DNA of 64,000 bases, from NCBI RefSeq assembly GCF_019355555.1, contig NZ_CP072141.1:1110001-1174000 (forward strand), given 5' to 3'. Within the stretch, counting starts at the first letter, position 1; every line of letters starts with the position of its first letter. Below are positions 17,991-26,686 of this stretch, piece after piece. The notes under the pieces were generated by a model that was not told where the DNA came from, made no database searches, and saw nothing but the letters and a program-made list of their open reading frames with translations. Position numbers and translations under genes: made by a program. The DNA is from Rhizobium sp. L51/94. GTDB taxonomy: Bacteria; Pseudomonadota; Alphaproteobacteria; Rhizobiales; Rhizobiaceae.

Positions 17991-19544
17991 TCACGCGCCG
18001 ATGGCTTCGCCGAGGACTTCCTCGTGCGATGCGGCATGGAAATCATGGCTTGCCACCAGTTGGCCGCTACGGAAGACGTGCAGCCTGTCTGCCAGCTCGT
18101 AGACTTCCGGCAGGTATGAGGAAATCAGGATGATGCCCGCTCCCTGCTTCAGAAGCGTTGCGAACAGCCGGTAGATTTCCGCTTTGGTGCCGACATCGAC
18201 GCCGACGGTCGGTTCGTCGAAGATGAACAGCTTGGCGCCGTGGCTCAGCCATTTGCCGATCACCACTTTTTGCTGGTTGCCGCCCGACATGCTGGCGGCG
18301 GGCACGCGCCGGGTAGGCGTCTTGATGCTGAGGTCGCGGATCTGCTTGTCGGCATTGGCAGCCTCCTTGCTGCGGTTGATGACAGGCCCCATGCTCAGGC
18401 GCTGGAATACCGGCAGGTTGATGTTGAGGCCAATCGGCAGATTGAGGCACAGGCCCTGGTCGCGCCGGCTCTCTGGGGCAAGCGCAATGCCGAGCGCCAT
18501 GGCGCTCCGCTCGTTCTTGATGTCGACCTTGCTGCCCTTCCAGTGGATTTCACCGGCAGTTGTCTTCTCGCGGCCATAGAGGCCGAGTACGAATTCACTG
18601 CGGCCAGCGCCGATCAGCCCGTAGAGGCCGACGATCTGGCCCTCCTTGACTGTCAGCGAAACATCCTTGAAGCCCGGCCCGGATAGGCCACGAACGTCGA
18701 GGATCGTCTCGCCGATCGGGATTTCTTCCTTGTGGTAGATCTGCTCGATGGAGCGGTTGATCATCATGGTGATCAGCTCTTCGTCGTTCGTCTCGCCGAT
18801 AAGGCGCGTGCCGACGTGGGTCCCGTCGCGCAGTACCGATACGCGGTCGGCCAGCTCGAACACCTCTTCCATGCGATGGCTGATATAGACGATGGTGACG
18901 CCCTCGGCCTGCAAGCGGCGGATGAGCTTGAAAAGCTGGGCCGATTCCTGCCGCGTCAGATAGGCGGTAGGTTCGTCGAAGATCAGGAATTGCGTACCAC
19001 GCATCGCCGCACGCGCCGTGGCAACGAGTTGCTGCTGGCCGATCGTCAGTGAATTCAGCGGCGCTGCGGCGGGCAGTCCGAAGCCGAGGTCGTTCAGCAC
19101 CGTCTGCGCCATTGTCTCCATCTGCTTCTTGCGCATCACGCCGAAGCGGCTGACTTCGTCGCCCAGAAACAGGTTGGCTGCGACCGAAAGGTGCTGGCAC
19201 AGCACGACTTCCTGATGCACGGCATTGATGCCGCGCTCGATCGCCTCGTTCGGCGTCGCCAGCGCGACCGGATGTCCGCACCACACGATTTCGCCCGACG
19301 TCCTGCCGATGACGCCGGTCAGAAGCTTGATGAGGGTCGATTTGCCGGCGCCGTTTTCCCCGACGATGGCGTGGATTTCGCCGGCGAGGAATGTCAGTGT
19401 CGCGGGCTTCAGGGCCTGTACCGAGCCGTAATTCTTTTGAAGCGCCTTCAGTTCGAGAATGGGTGATCCCGGCGGAACACGGTTTGCTTCCTTGAGGGCG
19501 GCGTTGTCATCGTGGCGATGACTGACCTCTTCCAATCCGGCCAT
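17991..19544 (-). CDS. Sugar ABC transporter ATP-binding protein, RbsA type
   Basis: 517 residues with two nucleotide-binding domains. The first has Walker A GENGAGKST, signature-like LTIGQQQ and Walker B IFDEPTAYL. The second has the degenerate Walker A usual in this family (GLIGAGRSE), then MSGGNQQK and IFDEPTVGVDVG. It energises the RbsC-type permease encoded downstream. GGATAGGA precedes the ATG. It is separated from the binding-protein gene by 121 bases that contain a strong hairpin. Confidence 0.94.
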   Translation of the reverse strand: MAGLEEVSHRHDDNAALKEANRVPPGSPILELKALQKNYGSVQALKPATLTFLAGEIHAIVGENGAGKSTLIKLLTGVIGRTSGEIVWCGHPVALATPNEAIERGINAVHQEVVLCQHLSVAANLFLGDEVSRFGVMRKKQMETMAQTVLNDLGFGLPAAAPLNSLTIGQQQLVATARAAMRGTQFLIFDEPTAYLTRQESAQLFKLIRRLQAEGVTIVYISHRMEEVFELADRVSVLRDGTHVGTRLIGETNDEELITMMINRSIEQIYHKEEIPIGETILDVRGLSGPGFKDVSLTVKEGQIVGLYGLIGAGRSEFVLGLYGREKTTAGEIHWKGSKVDIKNERSAMALGIALAPESRRDQGLCLNLPIGLNINLPVFQRLSMGPVINRSKEAANADKQIRDLSIKTPTRRVPAASMSGGNQQKVVIGKWLSHGAKLFIFDEPTVGVDVGTKAEIYRLFATLLKQGAGIILISSYLPEVYELADRLHVFRSGQLVASHDFHAASHEEVLGEAIGA

Positions 19545-19626
19545 GGTCCTATCCTCTCCACTGCATCAAACGCCTTTCAAAGGCGCTTTTCGCATTTCTT
19601 CAAAGTCGGTTTGTCTTTGGGTGGAA

Positions 19627-19652
19627 AGGCCGCGCGGGTGTCCGCGCGGCCT
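19627..19652 (-). terminator. Intercistronic hairpin between binding-protein and ATPase genes
   Basis: A perfect 11-bp stem (19627-19637 with 19642-19652) and a GTGT-type loop, 13 bases after the binding-protein stop, followed on the minus strand by TTT. Such elements commonly allow more binding protein than ATPase/permease. A second small hairpin (19571-19585) follows before the ATPase start. Confidence 0.6.
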
Positions 19653-19665
19653 CCGGTGATGGCTG

Positions 19666-20646
19666 TTACTTCAGCTTCGGGTTCAGGAGCGCATCGATCT
19701 TCGGATCGCTCATGTTTGCCTTGGTGACGAGGTTGGCACCTGTGTCGACCGTAGCGGGGACCTTTTCACCCTTGGAGACGGCGAGTGCGGTCTTGATGCC
19801 GTCATAGCCCATCCGGTAGGGGTCCTGAACCACGAGGCCTGCAATGGCGCCGTCCTTGAGGAAGCCGATCGTCTTGTCGTCGCTGTCGAAGCCGATGACC
19901 TTGACCTTTTCGCCGAGCTTGTTTTCAGCGATTGCCTGGCCGACGCCCTGCGCCATGATCAGGTTGGAGGCGAAGACGCCAACGATCTTCGGGTTAGACG
20001 TGATCAGGTCGGTCATGATGTTGAGACCAGTGGTCGCCTGACCGTCGGCATACTTGTCAGCAACAACCTTGAGGCCCGGATACTTGGTCTTGATTTCATC
20101 CAGGAAGCCGGCGCGGCGCTGCTCGAGGGAGCCGGCACCAGGTGTGTTGGTGATGATGACGACATCGCCTTCTTCCTTGCCGGTCATGCCTTTGATGGCA
20201 GCGGCAAGACCGTCGGCAGCAATGCGTCCGCCCTGGGTGTTGTCTGTCGTCAGGAACGACTTGAACGCCTTGGAGTCGGCACCGGAATCGATACCGATGA
20301 TCGGAACCGCCTTGGCGGCTTCATCGACAGGCTTGCCGAGCGCCTTGGATTCGGTTGGCGAGATCACGATTGCAGCGGGTTTCCCGGCAACGGCATTTTC
20401 CAGGATGCTGATCTGGCCGTTGACGTCTGTTTCAGCCTGGGCACCGAGTTCCGGCACCTTGACGCCGAGATCCTTGCCGGCCTTGCGGGCGCCGGCGAGC
20501 ACGATCTGCCAGTAGAAGGACGTAGTGTCCTTGACGATGATCGGGATCGTCACTTCGGCTGCAAAGGACGTGACAGGTATCGCTGTGGCAAGGACGGCAG
20601 CGCCGGCAAGGGCGGCAAATGCACGGCGGGAAAGAATGGATTTCAT
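19666..20646 (-). CDS. Periplasmic sugar-binding protein (Peripla_BP_4)
   Basis: 326 residues. A signal peptide of about 29 residues ends near SFA-AEV. The mature protein has the two-lobed pentose/hexose-binding fold: PIIVKDTTSFYWQIVLAGA at its N-terminus, DSGADSKAFKSFLTTDN, and VIGFDSDD near the C-terminal third, as in ribose-type binding proteins. GAGGAGAA lies 8 bases before the ATG at 20646. It is the first gene of the importer operon; its leader is about 300 bases long and holds a candidate operator and a terminator-like hairpin. The ligand cannot be named from sequence. Confidence 0.92.
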   Translation of the reverse strand: MKSILSRRAFAALAGAAVLATAIPVTSFAAEVTIPIIVKDTTSFYWQIVLAGARKAGKDLGVKVPELGAQAETDVNGQISILENAVAGKPAAIVISPTESKALGKPVDEAAKAVPIIGIDSGADSKAFKSFLTTDNTQGGRIAADGLAAAIKGMTGKEEGDVVIITNTPGAGSLEQRRAGFLDEIKTKYPGLKVVADKYADGQATTGLNIMTDLITSNPKIVGVFASNLIMAQGVGQAIAENKLGEKVKVIGFDSDDKTIGFLKDGAIAGLVVQDPYRMGYDGIKTALAVSKGEKVPATVDTGANLVTKANMSDPKIDALLNPKLK

Positions 20647-20801
20647 GATGTGAGTTCTCCTCTCAGGTGCGTTCTCCTCCAGATAAATCGCGCCGCTGAA
20701 CGCATGCGGACGACCTTTTTCGGTAGTCTCGTGATTGTTTGACGCGAAAGGGAGCCCGCGTCCGGCGTGTCCGCCAATGGTGGCTCGAACTGTTTTGAAA
20801 A

Positions 20802-20816
20802 ACGGACGGCGTCCGT
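20802..20816 (-). terminator. Small intrinsic-terminator-like hairpin
   Basis: Stem ACGGAC/GTCCGT with a 3-base loop, followed on the minus strand by TTTTC. The stem is only 6 bp, so it may be weak. It lies about 140 bases after the aldo/keto reductase stop and 156 before the binding-protein start. Confidence 0.4.
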
Positions 20817-20895
20817 ACCTTTTCCTCCCTCTCCAAGGCCGTCTCCCCACGGCCAGTTGTCTCAACGAAACATAAATTCCACGAAGGTGTCAAGA

Positions 20896-20911
20896 TGGAA
20901 TATATGTTCCA
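20896..20911. promoter_or_regulatory. Near-perfect 16-bp palindrome, candidate operator
   Basis: On the minus strand TGGAACATATATTCCA; seven of eight base pairs are symmetric. TTGACA follows after two bases. A further TTCCA half-site lies at 20877-20881. Position and symmetry fit a dimeric regulator such as the GntR protein at 23737-24645, but that link is inference. Confidence 0.5.
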
Positions 20912-20953
20912 AATAGTCGTTGTGGCGCTTTCGGCCCGGTAATCTGTGCAGCG

Positions 20954-21976
20954 CTACACCCGCACAGCATCTTCTCCCAGCGGCGGTGCCACCAGCACGT
21001 AGGGCTCGAATTGCGGATAGATGCTCTCCGGAACCGGCTGCGCGAAGTTTTCCATATTGCGATGCAGGCTTGCAGCCTTTCCCGTGCCGATCAGCACCGA
21101 CGCAACGAGCTGATCTTGCAGCGGAAACTGCAGCGCCGGTGCCGCCAGGGGAACACCGCTTTTCGAGGCTATGGCTTCCATCGCTGCGACCTTTTCGATC
21201 ACTTCTTCCGTCGCCGGCATATAGTCGAAATTTGCACCGGGAACCGGCCCCGTTGCCAGGATGCCGGAGTTGAACACTCCGCCGATGACAAGCGAGGTCT
21301 GCGCTGTCCGGCAGAGCGGCATCAGTTCCGCTACTGCCGAGCGATCAAGCAGCGTGTAGCGTCCGGCCAGAAGAATGCAGTCGAGCGGGGCGGCGCGCAT
21401 GACGTCGAGGCAGACCGGAACTTCGTTGACGCCGAGACCGTAGGCGGAGATGGCACCTGAAGATTTCAGCTGCTCCAGCGCCTTCAGTCCGGAGCCGAGC
21501 AACTGTCCGAGATGATGTTCGTTTGCGGCCCGCCCGTGGGTGTAGGCACCGATATCGTGGACGTAGAGGATGTCCATATGGTTGAGGCCGAGGCGTGCAT
21601 AGCTGAAGTCGACCGAACGCATGATGCCGTCGTAGGAATAGTCGTAGTCAGCATCGAAGGAGAGCGGGTCGACATAGCTGTAGTCGGGGACCGTCCCGGT
21701 CGGCACCGGCCGGAGTAATCGGCCGACCTTGGTCGACAATACGTAGCTGCCATCCGGCTTGTCGCGCAGGAAATCCCCGACATAGCGCTCGGCAAGGCCG
21801 AGGCCATACCACGGTGCGACGTCGAAATAGCGGATGCCGCTATCCCATGCCGCCTGCAATGTCTCCATAGCCTGATCGCGTGGGCAGGCGCGGTACAGAC
21901 CGCCGAGCGCCGCGGCACCGAAACTGATTTCGGTGACTTCGAGCGCCGTCCTGCCGATTTTCCTCCTGTTCATCAT
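20954..21976 (-). CDS. Aldo/keto reductase, aldose 1-dehydrogenase type
   Basis: 340 residues (338-340 depending on which of two adjacent ATGs is used; GAGGAG spacing favours the second, at 21973). The AKR catalytic tetrad is visible: Asp and Tyr in FDVAPWYG, Lys in STKVG, His in YVHD. Length and the N-terminal GRTALEVTEISFGAAALGGLY fit the group containing D-threo-aldose (L-fucose) 1-dehydrogenase and pyridoxal 4-dehydrogenase. The likely reaction is NAD(P)-dependent oxidation of an aldose to its lactone, feeding the UxaA-family dehydratase encoded 30 bases upstream. Exact sugar unknown. Confidence 0.82.
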   Translation of the reverse strand: MMNRRKIGRTALEVTEISFGAAALGGLYRACPRDQAMETLQAAWDSGIRYFDVAPWYGLGLAERYVGDFLRDKPDGSYVLSTKVGRLLRPVPTGTVPDYSYVDPLSFDADYDYSYDGIMRSVDFSYARLGLNHMDILYVHDIGAYTHGRAANEHHLGQLLGSGLKALEQLKSSGAISAYGLGVNEVPVCLDVMRAAPLDCILLAGRYTLLDRSAVAELMPLCRTAQTSLVIGGVFNSGILATGPVPGANFDYMPATEEVIEKVAAMEAIASKSGVPLAAPALQFPLQDQLVASVLIGTGKAASLHRNMENFAQPVPESIYPQFEPYVLVAPPLGEDAVRV

Positions 21977-22006
21977 CTCTCCTCAGACGATTGCAGATCT
22001 TCAGTC

Positions 22007-23512
22007 TTAAAGCGTCGCACCCAAATGCCAAGGCACAAACTCGTTGTCGCCATAGCCGAAGGCTTCGCTCTTGGTTTTCTTGCCCGATGCCGTTTCGATG
22101 ATCAGCTCGAAGATCTCGCGGCCCTTGGCCTCGATGGTCGTCTCGCCGGTGGCAATCGTGCCGCAGTCGATATCCATGTCCTCTTCCATCGCCTTGTAGA
22201 GCGCGGAGTTGCTGGACAGTTTGAATGACGGAGCAGGTCGCGATCCGAAGCAGCTGCCACGTCCAGTGGTAAACGCGATCATGTTGGCGCCACCGGCAAC
22301 CTGTCCGGTTGCCGATACGGGGTCGTAACCGGGCGTATCCATGAACACCAAGCCGCGTCCGGTGACCCGTTCGGCATAGCCATACACGTCTGTTAGCGGT
22401 GACCGGCCACCCTTGGCGACGGCGCCAAGCGACTTTTCGAGGATAGTCGTCAGGCCGCCGCGCTTGTTGCCGGGCGACGGATTGTTATCGAGCGATGCGC
22501 CGTGCAAGGCGACATACTTTTCCCACCATGTGATCTTGGCATCGAGCTTGGCAGCGACCTCTTCGCTCACCGCCCGGCTGCGCAGCAGGTGTTCTGCGCC
22601 GTAGATTTCCGAGGTTTCCGACAGAATGGCGGTGCCGCCGGCAGCAGCTAGGATATCTGCCGCAGCCCCCAGTGCAGGATTGGCGGTGATGCCGGAAAAG
22701 CCGTCCGAGCCGCCGCACTGCAGGCCGATGATGATCTCGCTGACGGAGATCGGCTCGCGGCGAGCGGTGCCCACTTCCTCGCAGATTTCCTTGAGCACGC
22801 CCATGGCAAGATTGACGGCACGGCGCGAACCACCGGCATCCTGAATGTTGAAATGACGCTTGCTGGCACCGGCACCGCTCTGACCGTAGAGCGTCAGCTG
22901 ATTGACCTCGCATCCAAGCCCGATCATCAGCACGCCACCGAAATTGACGTGACGCGCGTAGCCGGCCAGTGTCCGGTGCAGGATATGCATGCCATCGCCG
23001 GTCGAGCTCATTCCGCAGCCCTGATCGTGGACGATCGGTACGAACCCGTCGATACCATCATAGTGCGGCAGCAGCGTCCGGTTTGCCTCTTCTGCGATGG
23101 CTCGGCAAACCGTGGTGGAACAGTTCACGCTGGCAAGGATGCCGATATAGTTTCTCGTTGCCGCTCGTCCGTCGGCGCGGCGGTAGCCTTGGAACGTCCG
23201 GGCCTTTTCAGCCTCGGTTGCCGGCTCCGGCGCCGCTGCTGCCGTCACGGAAAGCCGGTCGTTCTCGAAATGGAGGTTATGGCTGTGCACATGATCGCCG
23301 GCCTTGATCTCTGCCGTCGTGCGGCCGATTGCCTGTCCGTACTTGACCACAGCTTCGCCCAAGCCAAGATCCTTCAGCGCGAATTTGTGGCCTGGGTCGA
23401 TCTTTTCGCGCGTCGTCAGCAGTCCGCTAAACGCAGTTCCCGCTGCGATCGGTGCAGTCGCAACGGCGACATTGTCCCCGTTGGACAAGATGATCCAAGG
23501 CTGGTTGTTCAA
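22007..23512 (-). CDS. uxaA: UxaA-family altronate/galactarate-type dehydratase
   Basis: 501 residues, close to E. coli UxaA length. An N-terminal SAF domain (about 1-95) is followed by the altronate-hydrolase domain with RNYIGILASVNCS, HDQGCGM and GLQCGGSDGFSGITANPA. These enzymes dehydrate a sugar acid to a 2-keto-3-deoxy acid. The start is TTG at 23512 with AGGGAGA about 7 bases upstream; the longer frame to 23557 adds an unlikely Cys-rich leader and runs into the divergent promoter. With the aldo/keto reductase next door the substrate may be an aldonate other than D-altronate. Confidence 0.82.
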   Translation of the reverse strand: MNNQPWIILSNGDNVAVATAPIAAGTAFSGLLTTREKIDPGHKFALKDLGLGEAVVKYGQAIGRTTAEIKAGDHVHSHNLHFENDRLSVTAAAAPEPATEAEKARTFQGYRRADGRAATRNYIGILASVNCSTTVCRAIAEEANRTLLPHYDGIDGFVPIVHDQGCGMSSTGDGMHILHRTLAGYARHVNFGGVLMIGLGCEVNQLTLYGQSGAGASKRHFNIQDAGGSRRAVNLAMGVLKEICEEVGTARREPISVSEIIIGLQCGGSDGFSGITANPALGAAADILAAAGGTAILSETSEIYGAEHLLRSRAVSEEVAAKLDAKITWWEKYVALHGASLDNNPSPGNKRGGLTTILEKSLGAVAKGGRSPLTDVYGYAERVTGRGLVFMDTPGYDPVSATGQVAGGANMIAFTTGRGSCFGSRPAPSFKLSSNSALYKAMEEDMDIDCGTIATGETTIEAKGREIFELIIETASGKKTKSEAFGYGDNEFVPWHLGATL

Positions 23513-23563
23513 CTTCGTCTCCCTGTCCAAGCGCTTGCTGCATTGGCAATCGCGCATTGATTT

Positions 23564-23585
23564 TGTTTTTTATCTACAATAAACA
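23564..23585. promoter_or_regulatory. AT-rich imperfect palindrome, candidate operator between uxaA and the GntR gene
   Basis: A 22-base element with TGTTT/AAACA ends and 8 of 11 symmetric pairs, in the 224-base divergent gap (23513-23736). It sits 52 bases upstream of the uxaA start. It does not resemble the palindrome at 20896-20911, so at most one of the two is likely to be a typical GntR site. Confidence 0.35.
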
Positions 23586-23736
23586 TTTTGAAGTCAACGG
23601 GGAATATGCCGCTGACGAGGGAGAATGCGCCAACAACAAGCGCTTGTGAAAAGGCGCGCTACACTGGCCAAGCAAGCTTTGCCGCCCTAAGAGGTGGCCG
23701 AGCTGCGCGGGGTCGTGCAGGCAGCAGGGGGTCGGC

Positions 23737-24645
23737 ATGGCCAGACAAAATACGGTGTTCAAGGAAGCGTTCAATCGCTATGCGGCGACGCTTGTCCCGC
23801 ATGCCGCGTTGCCGTCCGAGCCTGATATCGCGGCCCAGCTCGGCATCAGTCGCAGCACTGCGCGCGCAATTCTCCTGCGGCTGAGCGAGGTCGGTATCAT
23901 CCAGTGGAACAAACGCGAGAAGACGGTTCTCCGGCCGCCTGTGGCAGCCGATCTGTTTCCCGAGCAGGAAACAAACTCGCTGCACGACATCATCGAGCGC
24001 AGCTTCATGCTGCGCATATTATCGGACGAAGCCCAGCCGGGCATGCAGATCAACGAGCTGGAACTCGCCCGCGAAATCGGCACAGGCACGACCAGCGTGC
24101 GCGAGTTCCTCATTCGCTTCTCGCGATTCGGCTTGATAGAGAAACGCCCCAACAGCCATTGGACGCTGAAGGGTTTTACGCGCGAGTTCGCGCTGGAACT
24201 GGCTGACGTCCGCGAAATGTTCGAGCTGCACTCGGCAGCGGAATTCGGGCGGCTGCCGGCCGATCATCCGGCCTGGGCAAGCCTTGCCGCCATCCGCAAG
24301 GAGCACGACGAGTTGCTTGCCGACTTTGACGAACGATATCGTGACTTTTCACAACTCGACGAGAAATTTCACCTGCTGATCCAGCGCGCCTCGAACAACC
24401 GTTTCATCGCCGATTTCTACGACGTCATCGCCATCGTCTTTCACTACCACTACCAGTGGAACAAGGCACAGGCCCGGGAACGGAATGCCAGGGCGATCGC
24501 CGAGCATCTGGCCTATATCGACGCCCTGCAATCGCGCGACATCGGTCGTATCGATGAGGCTTGCCGTCATCACCTGAGGTCTGCCCGGCAGACATTGCTG
24601 CAATCGATACCGCAGGCCCCGAGCGAGGAAGGAAACCCAAAGTGA
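23737..24645 (+). CDS. GntR/FadR-type regulator with two apparent winged-helix domains
   Basis: 302 residues, longer than the usual 230-250. Residues about 10-68 read as one winged helix (LPSEPDIAAQLGISRSTARA, LRLSEVGIIQW). A second follows at about 85-148 (INELELAREIGTGTTSVREF, LIRFSRFGLIEKRP) and the FCD ligand domain at about 150-290, with the metal-site pattern LDEKFH, EH and RHH. FadR/UxuR-type proteins repress sugar-acid genes until the inducer binds. It diverges from uxaA and overlaps the next gene by GTGA, so it is placed to control both. The duplicated DNA-binding region is unusual. Confidence 0.85.
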   Translation: MARQNTVFKEAFNRYAATLVPHAALPSEPDIAAQLGISRSTARAILLRLSEVGIIQWNKREKTVLRPPVAADLFPEQETNSLHDIIERSFMLRILSDEAQPGMQINELELAREIGTGTTSVREFLIRFSRFGLIEKRPNSHWTLKGFTREFALELADVREMFELHSAAEFGRLPADHPAWASLAAIRKEHDELLADFDERYRDFSQLDEKFHLLIQRASNNRFIADFYDVIAIVFHYHYQWNKAQARERNARAIAEHLAYIDALQSRDIGRIDEACRHHLRSARQTLLQSIPQAPSEEGNPK

Positions 24646-25745
24646 AGACCCCCATAATGCAGTTCGGCACCAGCCGCTTTCTCCAGGCCCATGCCGATCT
24701 CTTCGTCAGCGAGGCGATGGAGAAAGGCGAAGCCCTCGGGCCCATTACCGTCGTGCAGACGACAGGTGCAAGCGAGCGCGCCGAGCGCCTCAAGGGGCTC
24801 GCCGTCGAAAGCGGCTTTCCTGTCCATATCCGTGGCATTGAAGAGGGCCGCCCGGTGGACCGCTTACAGCAGGTGACTAGCGTCAGGCGGGCACTCTCCG
24901 CATCTGCAGACTGGGCAGAGGTCGAGCGCGTGTTTGTCGAGGAAGTCCAACTGGTTATCTGCAACACCGCAGACCGGGGATACGATATTTCCCTCGAGCC
25001 CGCGACGCTCCCGGCGGATATGCCGGTGTCCTTCCCCGGAAAACTGACGGTTTTGCTGCATCGTCGGTTCGGGTCAGGGCGGGCAGGTCTGACAATCCTG
25101 CCTTGCGAGCTGATCAGCAGGAATGGCGAGGCGTTGCGAGCTATCGTGACCGGACTTGCCTCCCGCTGGTACGCGGACGACACCTTCAATGCGTGGCTCG
25201 CTACGGAAGTAATCTTCTGCAACACCCTGGTTGACCGCATCGTCTCCGAGTCGCTGTCACCGGCAGGCGCAGTTGCCGAGCCCTACGCTCTCTGGGCGAT
25301 ACAAAGGATGCCGGGGCAGGCCTTGCCCTGCGTCCATCCGGATATCGTCGTGGCTGATGACATCGAGCCTTACGAGAAACTCAAACTCTTCATCCTCAAC
25401 CTCGGCCATACCTATCTCGCCAGTCGCTGGATCGAGCAGGGCCGCACGGAAGCGATGACCGTGCGCGAAATGCTTGGCGATCCGGAAACCCGAGGCGCCC
25501 TCCTGTCGCTCTACGAGACCGAAGTCGTTCCGGGTTTTGCGCGAAAGGAAATGGAGGTCGAGGCGGAGGCCTATGTGGTCGCGACATTGCAACGCTTCGA
25601 CAATCCGTTTCTCGACCACAAGCTTTCCGACATCGCCCAGAACCATGTCGAAAAAATTCGCAGACGTTTCGAGGGTTTCGTGGAATGGTCGGGCATCCCC
25701 GCGCCGACATTGCAAGCCATTATCCGCTCTAACGCCGAAGCGTAG
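24642..25745 (+). CDS. Mannitol dehydrogenase-family oxidoreductase, UxaB-like (tagaturonate reductase)
   Basis: 367 residues, shorter than E. coli UxaB (483). MQFGTSRFLQAHADLFVSE at the N-terminus, the ICNTADRGYD segment and KLFILNLGHTYLA (Lys...Asn...His, near 247-259) are features of the polyol/uronate dehydrogenase family. The probable reaction is NAD-dependent interconversion of a keto-uronate and an aldonate such as tagaturonate/altronate, giving substrate to UxaA. The start is GTG at 24642, overlapping the regulator stop (GTGA), with GAGGAAGG 8 bases upstream. No uronate isomerase (uxaC) is in the window. Confidence 0.78.
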   Translation: MKTPIMQFGTSRFLQAHADLFVSEAMEKGEALGPITVVQTTGASERAERLKGLAVESGFPVHIRGIEEGRPVDRLQQVTSVRRALSASADWAEVERVFVEEVQLVICNTADRGYDISLEPATLPADMPVSFPGKLTVLLHRRFGSGRAGLTILPCELISRNGEALRAIVTGLASRWYADDTFNAWLATEVIFCNTLVDRIVSESLSPAGAVAEPYALWAIQRMPGQALPCVHPDIVVADDIEPYEKLKLFILNLGHTYLASRWIEQGRTEAMTVREMLGDPETRGALLSLYETEVVPGFARKEMEVEAEAYVVATLQRFDNPFLDHKLSDIAQNHVEKIRRRFEGFVEWSGIPAPTLQAIIRSNAEA

Positions 25746-25849
25746 CTGCTTCCCGGAGTGTCCAGGGTAGCCGGCAACGGTTTCCTCTGGTCAAGGGCTT
25801 CGAACGGCGTGTATCACATCTGCTCCTGAAGCCGTCGGACAGATGCACC

Positions 25850-26659
25850 ATGCGCCTTGCAAGCCTAGCCATGTACACCACGCCAGCCCCGGTTGCTGCT
25901 GCCAACGACGCACTATGGGTCTATCTCCGAAATCGGTTGCGCCAGCTAGGGCTCGATGGTGTCCCGGACGATCTGGACAGGCTTGTGGTCTACGATCAGG
26001 CCTGGCTGCGTCCAGACCTGCTGGTGGCGCAGACCTGCGGCTTCCCGTTCGTAACCAAGCTGCTTGGTCGTGTCCGCCTGCTCGCAACCCCCGTTTATGA
26101 TCTGCCGGGCTGCAACGGACCTCTCAACCGCAGCAAGATCATCGTCGCCGGAACCAGTCCTGCCACGGGCCTGGAAGATCTGCGCGGATTGACTGCGGCC
26201 ATCAACGAACCCGGCTCGAACTCCGGCAGCAACCTTTTTCGCGCAGCTATCGCACCGCTTGCGCGAGACGGCAGATTTTTCGGCTCCGTAATCGAGACCG
26301 GTGGCCACCTCGCCAGCATCGAAGCCGTCGCCTCCGGCAAGGCCGACGTGGCCGCTATCGACTGCGTCACCTTCGGCAACACGCTCCGCTTCGATCCGGA
26401 TCGGCTTGCCAATGTACGCATCCTTGCCGAGACCCCGGAGGGCCCGGGCCTGCCTTTCATCACGTCGATCAGGACGACGGACGACGAGATAGCGGCAATT
26501 AGGCTCGTTCTGGATGAGGTTGCTTTGGCAACGGAACTCGTTGAAGTCAGGGAAGTCCTGTCGCTTCGACGTTTCGAGGTCCTGCCCGAAAGCGCCTACC
26601 AGCGTCTCGCCGAACTGGCACGCGATGCCGCGTCGCTAGGCTATCCCGTCATCGCCTGA
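25850..26659 (+). CDS. PhnD/SsuA-family binding-like protein without signal peptide
   Basis: 269 residues. The body resembles PhnD-type periplasmic binding proteins (LVVYDQAWLRPDLLVAQTCGFPF, TGLEDLRGLTAAINEPGSNSG, GHLASIEAVASGKADVAAIDCVTF), which bind phosphonates and related anions. No signal peptide precedes the fold: the protein begins directly with the first strand (LASLAMYTTP), and no transporter partner is adjacent. It may be a cytoplasmic sensor or enzyme with this fold. It lies 104 bases after the UxaB-like gene on the same strand. Function not assigned. Confidence 0.75.
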   Translation: MRLASLAMYTTPAPVAAANDALWVYLRNRLRQLGLDGVPDDLDRLVVYDQAWLRPDLLVAQTCGFPFVTKLLGRVRLLATPVYDLPGCNGPLNRSKIIVAGTSPATGLEDLRGLTAAINEPGSNSGSNLFRAAIAPLARDGRFFGSVIETGGHLASIEAVASGKADVAAIDCVTFGNTLRFDPDRLANVRILAETPEGPGLPFITSIRTTDDEIAAIRLVLDEVALATELVEVREVLSLRRFEVLPESAYQRLAELARDAASLGYPVIA

Positions 26660-26686
26660 TCTCGAGTAGGTCTCACCCGACGACGA

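Larger units (their letters stand above)
20647..20953. promoter_or_regulatory. Leader and promoter region of the sugar importer operon
   Basis: 307 bases without a gene between the aldo/keto reductase stop and the binding-protein start. On the minus strand it holds a palindrome (20896-20911), a perfect TTGACA (20893-20888) just downstream of it, and a hairpin with T-tail (20816-20798). The order suggests either attenuation of the importer transcript or termination of the upstream catabolic transcript. Confidence 0.5.
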
